Shown here piece by piece: positions 32,221 through 41,811 of a stretch of DNA of 64,000 nucleotides. The number at the start of each line of letters is the position of its first letter. The stretch's first letter is position 1. The stretch covers positions 1,922,001 to 1,986,000 of the forward strand of contig NC_087104.1 of NCBI RefSeq assembly GCF_963855985.1, read 5' to 3'. Both the position numbers and the translations under genes were made by a program. A model generated the notes under the pieces. The model searched no databases and was not told the origin of the DNA. It saw only the letters and a list, made by a program, of their open reading frames with translations. This DNA is from Ostrinia nubilalis. Its lineage: Eukaryota; Arthropoda; Insecta; Lepidoptera; Crambidae.

Positions 32221-33150
32221 GGGAGAGTCCGCTAATTTGGACCAGTTTTTTTCAATCCCATTTTACACATAGTTTTCTTTTGTTTTTGCTAATGTCCATG
32301 GTATATGATAAAAGATACATTATTCAACTTACTATTTCATAAGTATTAATTAACATGATTGTTGTATATTTAGCACAAATCAACAAAGTACGAGTTCAGA
32401 GCTTCGGTCCAATTTAGCCAACCGGTTCGATAATTTGTACCACAGGGTTACTAAATTGGATTTCAATAAATTTCAAGCCTATAAAAAAACTATGGCAAAA
32501 TATTATACGATACATTCTTAACAAATTAGGAAACGAAAAGGAACAGTAGTTAATAACATAGACAATCGATATTGTTTTACACGTTATCACGATTTTGAGT
32601 ACAAGTTTTGTAATTCCAATTATCGTAACGCACACTTGTACCTAATCTACTTTGCCAGTCTTTTGCTTTCATTTATTGTTAGTCAAACATAACTACGCTA
32701 TTATAACTTCAAAATATGATTTACTAAAAATAATTCAAAATCCTTTGGTAAAGTTCCATACAACTTGATGTGGTACAATTTAGCCGACTAGGTGATAGTG
32801 CTTTTAAAAAATCGGTATAAAATAGAGCTTTTAAATACCGAAAAATGTTTCAAATAATTGTAATCCACACTAATTTACGCTTCTAAATAATATATTAGAA
32901 ACACCCTGTGATGAAATTTAACAAAATTACAAACTAAACATGTATTGTCAAAAGTTACTAGAAAACAATGAAAAAATACTTTTCAAAATAAAACACACGT
33001 GTTTGTTGTCACGGCAAAAACCACATGGCCGATATTAATTGATTTTAGTTGTGTATCGCTGAGTGTTGCAATTACAGACATTCAATAAATACTTTACGAA
33101 ATATGAGGGTGGTACAATTTACCCGGCGGTATAATATACCGAACTCTCCC
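32221..33150. mobile_element. 930 bp TIR element with repeated internal motif
   Basis: GGGAGAGTCCG at the left and CGGTATAATATACCGAACTC-TCCC at the right are inverted. GGTMCAATTTAGC-like motifs recur at 32231 (inverted), 32405, 32771 and 33113. The only frame is a doubtful 73 codons (32414-32635, minus). TSD not resolved. Confidence 0.6.
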
Positions 33151-33396
33151 CTACTATTTACATAAAATAATTATCTCCCACTGCCCGTAGTTCACATCCC
33201 GACAAAGTTTCAATATTTTGGTTCAAATGCAAACAGTTGAGTTACCTTCCCGTGCGTCCACGACCGAAGCGTCAACAAAGTTTGTTAGTCTGGATTGAAA
33301 ATTAATAAAATTCTTAAATTTTATTACATTTGTGGTTATAGAAGCGGTCTCATAGGACAACATGGAATTTTGTTATCAGATTTTGTAACATCATCA

Positions 33397-33545
33397 TAAT
33401 TTCAGCCATAGGAGCAGTGGACGCTGCTGAACAGGGCCTCCCCTAATGATTTCCATAATGACCGCTTTGTAGCGGCCTGCATCCAGAACCTTCCTGCTAC
33501 CTTTATTAGGTCGTCAGTCCACCTTGTGGGTAGATTCTACGGGGT
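33397..33545 (-). mobile_element. 5'-truncated RTE LINE, (GAT)n tail
   Basis: The reverse complement encodes STHKVD-D-LIKVAGRFWMQA and then HYGNH. TSD not found; a short rearrangement (GGAGCAGTGGACG) is present near the tail. Confidence 0.75.
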
Positions 33546-33622
33546 ACGTAAAATTATATCACGTAAAATTATATCGTACGATTTTGTATGCGAATTAATT
33601 GTAATTCATTCGTAAATGAAAA

Positions 33623-33672
33623 GTTACGTATTTTGAGCCATTTAAATTGTTAAATGGGTCAAAATACGTAAC
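33623..33672. repeat. Hairpin, 23 bp arms with one mismatch
   Basis: GTTACGTATTTTGAGCCATT(TAA) and its inverse flank ATTG. It lies in an AT-rich unique stretch beginning with a direct repeat, TACGTAAAATTATATC (33546-33572). Confidence 0.9.
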
Positions 33673-33919
33673 GTTTCATACCCAACAAAATAACCTTAAC
33701 AACTACGAGTAGACAAAAGCACAAGCCCTTTTGTATTATGGAATTACCTAAAACCTTTTTCTTACTGTTTGCCAATAACTCGTACAGGCATAGAGATTCA
33801 TCATTCCCATAGGACCATATCCTAATGCCTAAGACCACGATACGCTACAATCTACATCATTACATGAGCTAAAATCATAACAGTCAAAGATGATATAGTA
33901 ATTTTAGCATTAATATGAA

Positions 33920-34080
33920 ATTATGAAAGGCTAGATGGACTGACGATCTGGTGAAGGTACCTGGAAAAATCTGGATGCGGGCAGCGCACGACCGGTCGTT
34001 ATAAAAATCCTTGGGGGAGACCTTTGTCCAGCAGTGGGTGTCATTTGGCTGAAATGAACGAATGAACGAAGAATGAATCA
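33920..34080 (+). mobile_element. 5'-truncated RTE LINE, (AACG)n/(GAATGAAC) tail
   Basis: GGACTGACGATCTGGTGAAG, TCTGGATGCGGGCAGCGCAC, CAGCAGTGGGTGTCATTTGG then TGA and a GAATGAACGAA tail match the C-terminal end of the RTE ORF. Confidence 0.8.
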
Positions 34081-34094
34081 ATTAATGAAGAAAT

Positions 34095-34200
34095 CTCGTG
34101 GGTTGTTATATTCTCACGTAAGGCAATTAAAAATTCCATGTATGCATGTTTGTCTTGTTGGTTGTCCTAATAAATAAAAAAAAAAATAAAATAAAACAAA
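34095..34200 (+). mobile_element. Possible LINE 3' end with AATAAA and poly(A)
   Basis: TTGTTGGTTGTCCTAATAAA is followed by an A-rich tail. The upstream body is not recognised. Confidence 0.35.
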
Positions 34201-34498
34201 TGCATGTTTTCAAAGAAATTGTTACGCAATGTGCATTAAGATTTTTAATAAAATACGTGCTTGCATGAAAGAGCTTCCTTACACTAGTTTTAAGTCGACA
34301 TTACGAAAATGGCTCATACAAAATGTCTTCTATACAATTGACGAATTCCTAAATAATCAATCTCTAATGTAATGTAATTTAATAGTGTGACATTTTATTA
34401 ATTTTGTAATGAATATTTGTATGCTAAAATTTAGCTAAATGTGCAATGCTCAATAATTAAACTTAAAACACCTATGTATGTACCACATTTATTACAAA

Positions 34499-34660
34499 CT
34501 AGCTGACCCGGCGAACTTCGTACCGCCTTAGCGTAGAGATTTTCTTTATATTTTTTTCCGTAAAAACCTTGTACAGAGTATTAGAAAACTACAAAAAAAA
34601 AATCAGCCAAATCGGTCAAGCCGTTTTCATGTTATGTCGTGACAACGGAAAACGGGTTTC
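34499..34660 (-). mobile_element. Helitron (GGCGAACTTCG subfamily), 5' end joined to next Helitron
   Basis: CTAGCTGACCCGGCGAACTT at 34499 is a complete 3' end on the minus strand, with flanking A. The body contains CAGCCAAATCGGTCAAGCCG. It runs into the 5' end of 34668-34908. Confidence 0.7.
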
Positions 34661-34667
34661 ATCCCAA

Positions 34668-34908
34668 TCCCAACTAATATTATAAATGCGAAAGTAACTC
34701 TGTCTGTCTGTCTGTCTGTCTGTCTGTTACGCTTTCCCGCTTAAACCTCGCAACCGATTTTGATGAAATTTGGCATAGAGATAGTTTGAGTCCCGGGAAA
34801 GAACATAGGATAGTTTTTATCCCGGTTTTTGAAACAGGGACGCGCGCGATAAAGTTTTTCTGTGACAGACAAAATTCCACGCGGGCGAAGCCGCGGGCGG
34901 AAAGCTAG
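34668..34908 (+). mobile_element. Lep1-like non-autonomous Helitron, 241 bp, complete
   Basis: A|TCCCAACTAATATTATAAAT start, a (CTGT)n run, GATAGTTTGAGTCCCGGGAA, a GC hairpin and AAAGCTAG|T end. Best-preserved member of its type here. Confidence 0.85.
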
Positions 34909-34909
34909 T

Positions 34910-35435
34910 TTTTATATATATAGATAAATATATTCTATTCTATTCGATTCTAATAAATTTTTCAAGATATTTAATAAGCTATTACGTGGTGCACACTACT
35001 TTCTACCTGGAAATCGATACAATTTCTAATTACGCTGTGAAAACCGAAGAATAAAATATGAATACTTACATTAATTGTTCACCCCTGTACTATCGTACCA
35101 GCAAAGTCCTAAATAAAACTGTGTAGGTATCCTCTTTATGCAGGCGAAGAAATAAAATAGAATAAAAATCCTTTCATATTTGAAAATTCAAATGTTATAC
35201 GGCACCAACGTTAAAAGCGTTAGAGAATATTATAATAATAGGAACAGCCTTGGACGCCGGACTTTTATAGCTACAACAAGCTTCTATCCAGTTTCACTTT
35301 AAAACACGGTTAAAATAAATCTTGAAACATATTATTCGTAGGACTTCGAACTTCGAGGATCGTCATATGACTGAGAATTTGAGAATAAATCACTTTTTCG
35401 CCTATGTCCATCAGAAATAATATAGGATTCAAAAA
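34910..35435. other. No gene recognised
   Basis: AT-rich unique DNA; a (TATTC)n-like run at 34927-34948. Confidence 0.4.
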
Positions 35436-35524
35436 GTGAAAGAGTTTTTCAAATCATAGTTTCGGAGCCTATTCAACACAGACAGACAATCAAATCTTTC
35501 CTCTTTATAATATTAGTGTAGAAA
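35436..35524 (-). mobile_element. Helitron 5' fragment
   Basis: CATAGTTTCGGAGCCTATTC and ATCTTTCCTCTTTATAATAT match 15672-15742 and the Helitron at 62066-62287. Confidence 0.6.
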
Positions 35525-35677
35525 TAGTAAGCGTGTTGCAATGGATATCTATCAAAATCGTAAATTTATATTCCATGAATTATCGTGGATGTACTATTTA
35601 CCTGGATAATATGTATACAGTAACCTAAAAAACATTTCCACGAAATAAATGCTCCGTCTCGTGACTCCATAACATGA

Positions 35678-36277
35678 CTTTTCAGTTACTTCCAATGGAA
35701 TAAGATGGGATTAAATCGCCACCTTTTACCATTTCTTAGAGTTGGTTATGGCCCTATATTGCATAAAAAATTAAATTGCAAAATTACAAATAATTGTATG
35801 CCTGACGCATCCTTTAGTCAATTAATAAATGACATAAAAAAATGTAAACAATTACATAGCAAATCTATTTTAATTTTAATGTTTGGAAACAGCCAGAATA
35901 TTAGTAGGAAAAATATTTTGCATAATTTTTCCACGCTGGCCAGCCTTAATGTTGAAAAGATATTTATTTGTGCCCTGCCATACTGTCAAAATGGCTCCTC
36001 AGATAATAACAAAAGTATTCACTTACTGAATACTTTATTATATAATTTGACTGTTCGTCATAGCGACAAGTTTGTCTTTTTCGACACTAATAAATTTATT
36101 AATAATAAGTTCTTAATGACAGGCAGCTCTTTACACCTGCCCTAAAGCATGAAATTAAAACTTGCTACTTTGTTAGCATATAATATTAACTGTGTTATTA
36201 ACACAAAACTTATTAAACATTTTGATATTATTAGTAGAAATACTAATATTTCTGTGACGACCTCTGATTTAAACTGA
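35678..36277 (+). pseudogene. ORF1 C-terminal part, SGNH-hydrolase-like, one premature stop
   Basis: The frame is open from 35678. Counting from the Met at 35705, residues 57-63 (ILMFGNS) look like the G-N block of SGNH esterases, 90-96 (ALPYCQN) like the following strand and turn, and 140-145 (GSSLHL) like the block with the catalytic His. A TAA at 36143-36145 interrupts it; after that codon the same frame continues as MKLKLATLLAYNINCVINT and on to its natural TGA at 36275-36277. The stop looks like a single substitution in an otherwise maintained frame. Esterase-type ORF1 proteins occur in CR1-clade LINEs, where they are thought to aid RNP or membrane association; the assignment here is inferred from motif order only. 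The N-terminus is lost by 5' truncation. Confidence 0.6.
36268..36274 (+). promoter_or_regulatory. Candidate -1 ribosomal frameshift site TTTAAAC
   Basis: In the ORF1 frame the codons are GAT TTA AAC TGA. The heptamer T TTA AAC is the canonical X XXY YYZ slippery sequence, and the next zero-frame codon is the ORF1 stop. Slipping by -1 gives TTT AAA CTG AGA, which is the ORF2 frame. ORF2 opens exactly here, because TGA at 36265-36267 closes it upstream. A weak stem can be drawn from 36279-36284 with 36297-36302, 4 nt downstream. Confidence 0.6.
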
Positions 36278-39141
36278 GAGGGACGACAACAGACAGGTCT
36301 TTAAAAGATTTTAATATTGTTCATCAAAATTTACAGGGCCTGGCTGGCAAAGAATTAGAATTAGAATTGTTTTTAAAAAAGTACAATGTTCACGTATTAT
36401 GCATAACAGAACATTGGCTTAAAAAATATGAATTAATGTTTTATATAGGTAATTATAAAGTTTGTAGTTCGTTCACCAGGGAGTCGGCTATTAGAGGGGG
36501 GTCACTCATACTATTAAATAACCAATTTAAATGCAAAGAAAGGAAAGATATTGTTTCACTCTCAGTCGAACGAACTATTGAGCTTGCGTGTGCAGAGCTA
36601 GAGCAGTATATAATTATAAGTGTGTACAAGCCCCCATCTGCAAATTACCAATTATTCGAATCTACTATGGAGGAAGTCTTAAAAAAGGTATTTAAATCAA
36701 ATAAGAAAGTGGTTGTATGTGGAGATTTTAATATAGATTTATTAGATAATACTCAATATAAAATAAGATTCTTAAACCTGTTTAAATCTTTTAACTTATT
36801 AAACCTCTTCAATGAGCCTACTAGAATCACTCCAACATCAGCTACTTGCTTAGATAATATTTTTTGTAACTGTAATATTCAAAGTAAATCAATAATTAAT
36901 TGCCTTAGTTCAGATCATAGTGGACAATTGGCCACATTTGAACACCATCATGTCCCTAGTACAGTGGATGTTGTTTGTAGGCCAATAACAACTAATCGAA
37001 TTGACAAATTCAAGAAAAACATTTGTGATAGTATTGATAAACTTATAATAAATGACAATAATGTTGATCGAATGTATGAGGATCTATTCAGTGTAGTGAG
37101 TGATGAGTTCAAAACCACATTCCCACAGAAAAAGATCCGAATAAATTCGATAAAATGTAAATTTGACGACTGGGCTACAACCGGCATTCACAAGAGTAGA
37201 AATAAAATGTATGAATTATATAGACTTAAAGCTGATACGCAAGATCCGAATGTTATAGAATACGTTAAAAATTACTCGAAAATATTTAAAAAGGTTTGTG
37301 TGGCTGCTAAATCGAATCATCTTCGAGACATGATTTTAAATTCTAATAATAAAGCTAAGGCTACGTGGAACATAATAAATAAACAAACATGTAAAAATAA
37401 ATCGAAGGATAACACCTTCTCACTGAAAGTCGGGAATGAAGTTATAAATTCAGATACAGATGTTGCAACCACATTTGAGACATTCTTCTCAAACATTGCG
37501 TCCGAAACAACTAAAGCATTAAATTCATCGCCAATTCTTGCAGAGTCTCTCTTAAAATCTAATGTCACCGAGTGCCAGTCTCTACTCCAGTTCAGGCATA
37601 TAGATTGTAATACAGTAATTAAAACCTTCAGAGAATTGAATATGAAAAAAACCGAGGACCTTTGGGGAATCTCTGTCAGTATTATTGGGACAATTATTGA
37701 CACCATAGCTCCTCACCTTGCATTCATTTTTAACACATGCATTGATCAAGGTTGCTTTCCTAGTTTAATGAAATTAAGTAAAATAATCCCATTGTTTAAG
37801 GCTGGTGATAAATGTGACCCCTCTAATTTTCGGCCGATTTCTATTTTACCAGTACTTAGCAAAATTTTTGAGAAAATTATATTTCATCAACTTCTTTCTC
37901 ATTTTATTTTCAACAAATTACTTCACAATAAACAATTTGGTTTTACCAAAGGTAGAAGTACTACTGACGCTGGAGTAGCACTACTGAAACACGTCTTTGA
38001 TGCTTGGGAGAGTAAAAAAGACGCTGTTGGTATTTTTTGTGACCTTTCAAAAGCGTTTGATTGTGTAGACCACCAAACCTTACTAAAAAAATTGCGACAT
38101 TATGGTGTTTCGGATGAGGCACTTGATCTGTTGAACTCGTATCTCACAGGCATAAAGCAAAAAGTTTGTATTAATGGAACTGAGTCTTCTGGAGCACCTC
38201 TTACCATGGGTGTGCCGCAGGGATCGATATTGGGACCTTTGCTATTTCTTATTTATATTAATGACCTTCCCTACTTTGTAAAAGATCTATGTGATATTGT
38301 GTTATTTGCTGATGACACATCTCTCATTTTCAAAGTTGATAGAGGTAAAGTAAACCTTGATGATATAAATGACACACTCTCACAGGTTTTGCATTGGTTT
38401 ACTGTTAACAACTTATTGTTAAATGCAAACAAAACTAAGTGCATTAAATTTACCTTACCTAATGTGAGGCAGGTTCCCACACAATTGATGGTGAAGAATG
38501 AACCATTAAATAGCATAAGTTCCACAACATTCTTGGGAATCACTTTAGACTCTAAACTTCAGTGGGGTCCTCATATTGAAACCTTGTCAGCAAGGCTCAG
38601 TTCAGCTGCTTTTGCAGTGAGAAAGATAAGGCAATTAACTGACATTGAAACGGCAAGGCTAGTTTATTTTAGCTATTTTCATAGTATAATGTCATACGGC
38701 ATATTGTTGTGGGGCTCAGCTGCGGACATTGAAACTGTGTTCGTTCTGCAGAAGAGAGCAGTGCGGGCCATTTATAACCTTGGACCCCGATTTTCCTTGA
38801 GAGAATTCTTTAAGGAGATTAATATACTGACAGTAGCTTCACAGTTCATTTATGAAAACCTTTTATATGTTCGCAAAAATATAGAGCAATTTACTAGAAA
38901 GAGTGATTTACACAAGTTCAATACAAGAAACAAAAATAAACTTGCCGTTCCAAATTTCAGACTGCACAAGATTGGTAATTCATTTATGGGGAAATGTATT
39001 AAACTTTTCAATAAATTACCACGAACTGTTGTAGAATTGCCCATTCATAAATTTAAAGCACATATCAAAAGCACCTTAATGAAAAAGGGCTACTATAAAG
39101 TTGATGATTATATAAAGGATAAAAATGTTTGGAATGTTTAA
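36268..39141 (+). CDS. LINE ORF2: APE endonuclease plus reverse transcriptase, uninterrupted
   Basis: This is the replication polyprotein of a non-LTR retrotransposon, 957 residues from 36268. It nicks chromosomal DNA and copies the element RNA at the nick. Endonuclease motifs are in order: N21 (NLQGL), E48 (CITEHWL), VYKPPS, GDFN at 152-155, CLDNIF and SDH at 215-217. RT motifs follow: PLFKAGD and NFRPISILP (RT0-2), the motif A Asp at 592 (CDLSKAFDCVD), MGVPQGSILGPLLF from 647 and the catalytic FADD at 680-683. No stop or frameshift disturbs it. There is no ATG before about residue 57, inside the endonuclease, so translation probably depends on ORF1, consistent with the slippery site at its first codon. 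Length and domain order are normal. No RNase H or Cys-rich C-terminal domain was recognised. Confidence 0.9.
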   Translation, partial: FKLRGTTTDRSLKDFNIVHQNLQGLAGKELELELFLKKYNVHVLCITEHWLKKYELMFYIGNYKVCSSFTRESAIRGGSLILLNNQFKCKERKDIVSLSVERTIELACAELEQYIIISVYKPPSANYQLFESTMEEVLKKVFKSNKKVVVCGDFNIDLLDNTQYKIRFLNLFKSFNLLNLFNEPTRITPTSATCLDNIFCNCNIQSKSIINCLSSDHSGQLATFEHHHVPSTVDVVCRPITTNRIDKFKKNICDSIDKLIINDNNVDRMYEDLFSVVSDEFKTTFPQKKIRINSIKCKFDDWATTGIHKSRNKMYELYRLKADTQDPNVIEYVKNYSKIFKKVCVAAKSNHLRDMILNSNNKAKATWNIINKQTCKNKSKDNTFSLKVGNEVINSDTDVATTFETFFSNIASETTKALNSSPILAESLLKSNVTECQSLLQFRHIDCNTVIKTFRELNMKKTEDLWGISVSIIGTIIDTIAPHLAFIFNTCIDQGCFPSLMKLSKIIPLFKAGDKCDPSNFRPISILPVLSKIFEKIIFHQLLSHFIFNKLLHNKQFGFTKGRSTTDAGVALLKHVFDAWESKKDAVGIFCDLSKAFDCVDHQTLLKKLRHYGVSDEALDLLNSYLTGIKQKVCINGTESSGAPLTMGVPQGSILGPLLFLIYINDLPYFVKDLCDIVLFADDTSLIFKVDRGKVNLDDINDTLSQVLHWFTVNNLLLNANKTKCIKFTLPNVRQVPTQLMVKNEPLNSISSTTFLGITLDSKLQWGPHIETLSARLSSAAFAVRKIRQLTDIETARLVYFSYFHSIMSYGILLWGSAADIETVFVLQKRAVRAIYNLGPRFSLREFFKEINILTVASQFIYENLLYVRKNIEQFTRKSDLHKFNTRNKNKLAVPNFRLHKIGNSFMGKCIKLFNKLPRTVVELPIHKFKAHIKSTLMKKGYYKVDDYIKDKNVWNV

Positions 39142-39367
39142 CTGCCTAGCTCGCATTAATACTTATGACTATAATTTGTATATTTTAAAGACTGTAAAAC
39201 CTTGAAAAGGAGGCTGACAATAGTGACTGAGTTTCTTGCGCTGCTTCTTCTCAGCACTGGCCCATTTATTGTCCCGAAGCAGTGGTAGGGTTAATATTGG
39301 GACGTGTAAAAGCGCTTTCTTAAAGCCTATTTGCAAAAATAAATGAATTTTATGAATTTTAATTTTT

Positions 39368-39634
39368 TATCTCACATAAATTACCAAACCAGTAAGTATC
39401 CAATTTGTAACATTTCCTGGAAGCAGTTTCCCCCTGTTCCCTTGTAAGGGATTCCTTAGGGAGCTCCAACCGAGTTAGGAGATGGAGCAATGCAGTTATA
39501 GGTTTATTAAGTTGTGTGATACAGTGACGTAGGAGGCTGTTTGGTCTTAAGAACAGTTTCCAGTTCAAACGTGTTAATTTTTATTTAATTTCTAGAAGAT
39601 CTTTGTGACCTGTGTTTGTGTTGTGACATATCTG
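39368..39634. other. No gene recognised
   Basis: No supported feature between the LINE tail and the next MITE. Confidence 0.4.
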
Positions 39635-39782
39635 ACGCCCGTATTCACATACATCACTATGAGGTCTCACAGTGCGCGTGGACGCACAGGGTCACACACG
39701 AACCAATCACAGAGCTCTATTCAACGCTATGCATTCGATTTGCTGCTTCACTTAAGCAAGAATCGTTTGTGAATACGGGCGT
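39635..39782. mobile_element. MITE, 148 bp, 15 bp TIRs
   Basis: ACGCCCGTATTCACA and TGTGAATACGGGCGT are perfect inverted ends. The interior has no coding capacity. TSD uncertain. Confidence 0.75.
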
Positions 39783-39892
39783 TAGTCAGTTATATTGAAC
39801 AAATAGTTATGACTTAAACTTTATTTTATTATCTTTTAATTACAAAAATTAGAGCTTTGTATTATCCTACTTCCTGTAGGTATACGAGCTAG

Positions 39893-40020
39893 TATTATAA
39901 ATTTGAAAGTTTATGTGGATTGTGGATGGATGGCTGTTGTTACTCTTATATGCAAAATCGGCTAAAAGGATTGTCTTGAAACTCTAAAGTAACATTGTTT
40001 ATACTGATACGAACACGAAA
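39893..40020 (+). mobile_element. Helitron fragment
   Basis: CTAGTATTATAAATTTGAAA, TGGATGGCTGTTGTTACTCT and CTAAAAGGATTGTCTTGAAA resemble the body at 28650-28730. Confidence 0.5.
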
Positions 40021-40040
40021 ATCTGGGCTTCTGCAAGACG

Positions 40041-40145
40041 AGAGTAAGTAAATAGACACTTACAGGGCAGATATTTTAGTACCATTCTAGACTGCATCTC
40101 GTATCATCAGGTGTGGTTGCACTCAAATACTTGCTTTGTACTGCA
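40041..40145 (+). pseudogene. C-terminal remnant of a LINE ORF2
   Basis: Reads VNRHLQGRYFSTILD, then CISYHQVWLHSNTCFVLHKK, homologous on the plus strand to 5495-5700 and 49470-49612. Confidence 0.65.
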
Positions 40146-40285
40146 TAAAAAGAACCTCAATTTATACGCAAAGCCAGGGTCAAAAGCTAGTAATAAACAA
40201 ATGCAAGGCATCTTAACTGATGTCCCAGCAAACCTTCCGGTTGACGGCGAAAATTACATTTCCAAACGCATTATCCGTGCGAATG

Positions 40286-40317
40286 GCGGCCGGGCCGCGC
40301 GCCAGTTCATATAAATA
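40286..40317 (+). promoter_or_regulatory. GC block followed by TATA-like box (weak promoter candidate)
   Basis: GCGGCCGGGCCGCGCGCC (40286-40303) is followed by TATAAATA at 40310-40317. No initiator consensus or downstream gene was found, so this is a sequence resemblance only. Confidence 0.25.
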
Positions 40318-40374
40318 CGAGATAAAATCACGCTTGCTTAGCATAGGAGGACTGGGCCAGGGGACCAGCGAGTT

Positions 40375-40690
40375 TCCTATTTTTACCCGACTACGGCAAA
40401 GCAAAAGGAGGGCTATGATTTTGACAGGATATGTATGTATGTATGTATGTTCATCTGTTCCCTCGTAACTTCTAAACTACTTATCAGAATTTTACAAATG
40501 ACATATCATTAGAAGCGTCTTAATTGTCCGCTGGTTATAGGCTATATGGGGTTTCACAAAATCTAATGTGGCGCCCTCTAGCGGACAAAACATACAGAGT
40601 AAAAAAATAAAGTTAAGATAAATATGCCGTGTTTGGTATCATTTCAAAGCGCTTTACTTGTACATTTTTGCCCTAAGTTGCATAGCGTGT
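40375..40690 (+). repeat. Unclassified dispersed repeat with (GTAT)n
   Basis: TATTTTTACCCGACTACGGC, AAGGAGGGCTATGATTTTGA and a (TATG)n run (40433-40450) begin a repeat whose start also occurs at 2917. It includes GGCGCCCTCTAGCGGACAA near 40572. Confidence 0.5.
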
Positions 40691-40975
40691 TATAGAGAGG
40701 GCTATGCTCAATGTTTCTTTAAGAGATCGAATCAGGAATGAGGAGATCCGTAAATGAACTAAAGTCACTTAAATATATCTCAATGGATTAGCAAGCTGAA
40801 GTGGCAATGGGCGGGGCACATAGTGGGTACGCAGAACTGACCGCGATGGGACAGCAAGGTTAGGGAGTGGAGGCCACGTACCGGAAAGCGCAGCATAGGC
40901 TGTCCGTCCACAAGGTGTACCGATGACCACATAAAGGCAGGAAGGCGCTGGATGCAGACCATTAACAAATTATTT
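40690..40975 (+). pseudogene. Degraded RTE ORF C-terminal part
   Basis: In shifting frames it reads AMLNVSLRDRIRNEEIR, SKLKWQWAGHI, EWRPRTGKRSIG and RRWMQT, the last ~95 residues of an RTE ORF with several frameshifts. The 3' tail is missing. Confidence 0.75.
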
Positions 40976-41344
40976 ATTATTACAACATGTCTTTTTCGTG
41001 GCCCCAAATCATGTAACTTTCTATTCAGTAATCTCTAGTCCGAAATCTCTTGCCATTTTAAATTCTTACATAAAAGGAATAAAGTTGTCATTGCCCTGGA
41101 TTCAGACAAACATGGATTTGAAAGCTAACATTTACGGCTAAAAGCTCCATTATTATAATAATATCCAGATTTTTGGAAGTTATATCCAGAATGGAATGAT
41201 TGGTAAATGCACTAAACTTTTTTGAAGTGGGAATTTAATTTTGTGAATTTTGATTTCAGTTGAGGTTCACGTCACCATTTTTAACTTTACTTTTTACCCG
41301 TCGAGGTTAAATTTAAATAAATACTGCTTATGTACACAATAATC
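40976..41344. other. No gene; possible tiny LINE remnant
   Basis: ATGATTGGTAAATGCACTAA at about 41196 resembles the GNSFMGKC coding region of LINE ORF2, then TTTTGTGAATTTTGATTT. Too short to be sure. Confidence 0.35.
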
Positions 41345-41420
41345 CACCATCAGGTGAGATACAGGCCAAGAGCTTCCTCGTTGTGGATAAAAAAAATAAA
41401 ATAAAAATAAAAATAATAAT
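41345..41420 (+). mobile_element. SINE/LINE 3' tail
   Basis: CATCAGGTGAGATACAGGCC and AGAGCTTCCTCGTTGTGGAT are followed by an (AAATA)n tail, matching the 3' end at 4855-4900. Confidence 0.65.
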
Positions 41421-41811
41421 GTAAATGTTAGTGTTATGTACATACAGGATTATATGCGAACATAGAACTGTGAAGTGTGATACTGTAAGTTTACTTGAGA
41501 AAAGTCATTATTTTAAGCACGACTGATAACATTTTCTGATGGCATTTTTACTCAATTATGTGAAATTATTGGTGAAGGACCAAGTAAAACTAAAAAAAAA
41601 CTTAGATTAAAAAGGTTTTAAAGGTTTTTTGTATGCCCAGCCTTTGCATGACTTTCGTTTAATATGCTAAAATACATGTCGGCTTTGCATATTTTGTGTT
41701 TCTAAACACACATAGGATGAAGCCATGTCAGGCATCTATGAGGCTTACCAAACTATAAACTAGTGATGTAACCTCACCGTTAGAATCCAATCGATAAAAT
41801 ACCAATAATTT
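41421..41811. other. No gene recognised
   Basis: No supported feature. Confidence 0.4.

Larger units (their letters stand above)
35678..39367 (+). mobile_element. Non-LTR retrotransposon (jockey/CR1 group), 5'-truncated, ORF2 intact
   Basis: The element holds the 3' part of ORF1, an uninterrupted ORF2 and a ~220 bp 3' UTR with AATAAA (39339-39344) and a short tail of repeated TGAATTTTA. The 5' end lies near 35678, so the 5' UTR promoter and most of ORF1 are missing. A damaged relative lies at 46453-49204, and 3' UTR pieces of this or related families are at 11385, 14230, 17455, 59573 and 61800. TSD not resolved. Placing it in CR1 rather than jockey rests on the SGNH-like ORF1 and is tentative. 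Confidence 0.85.
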
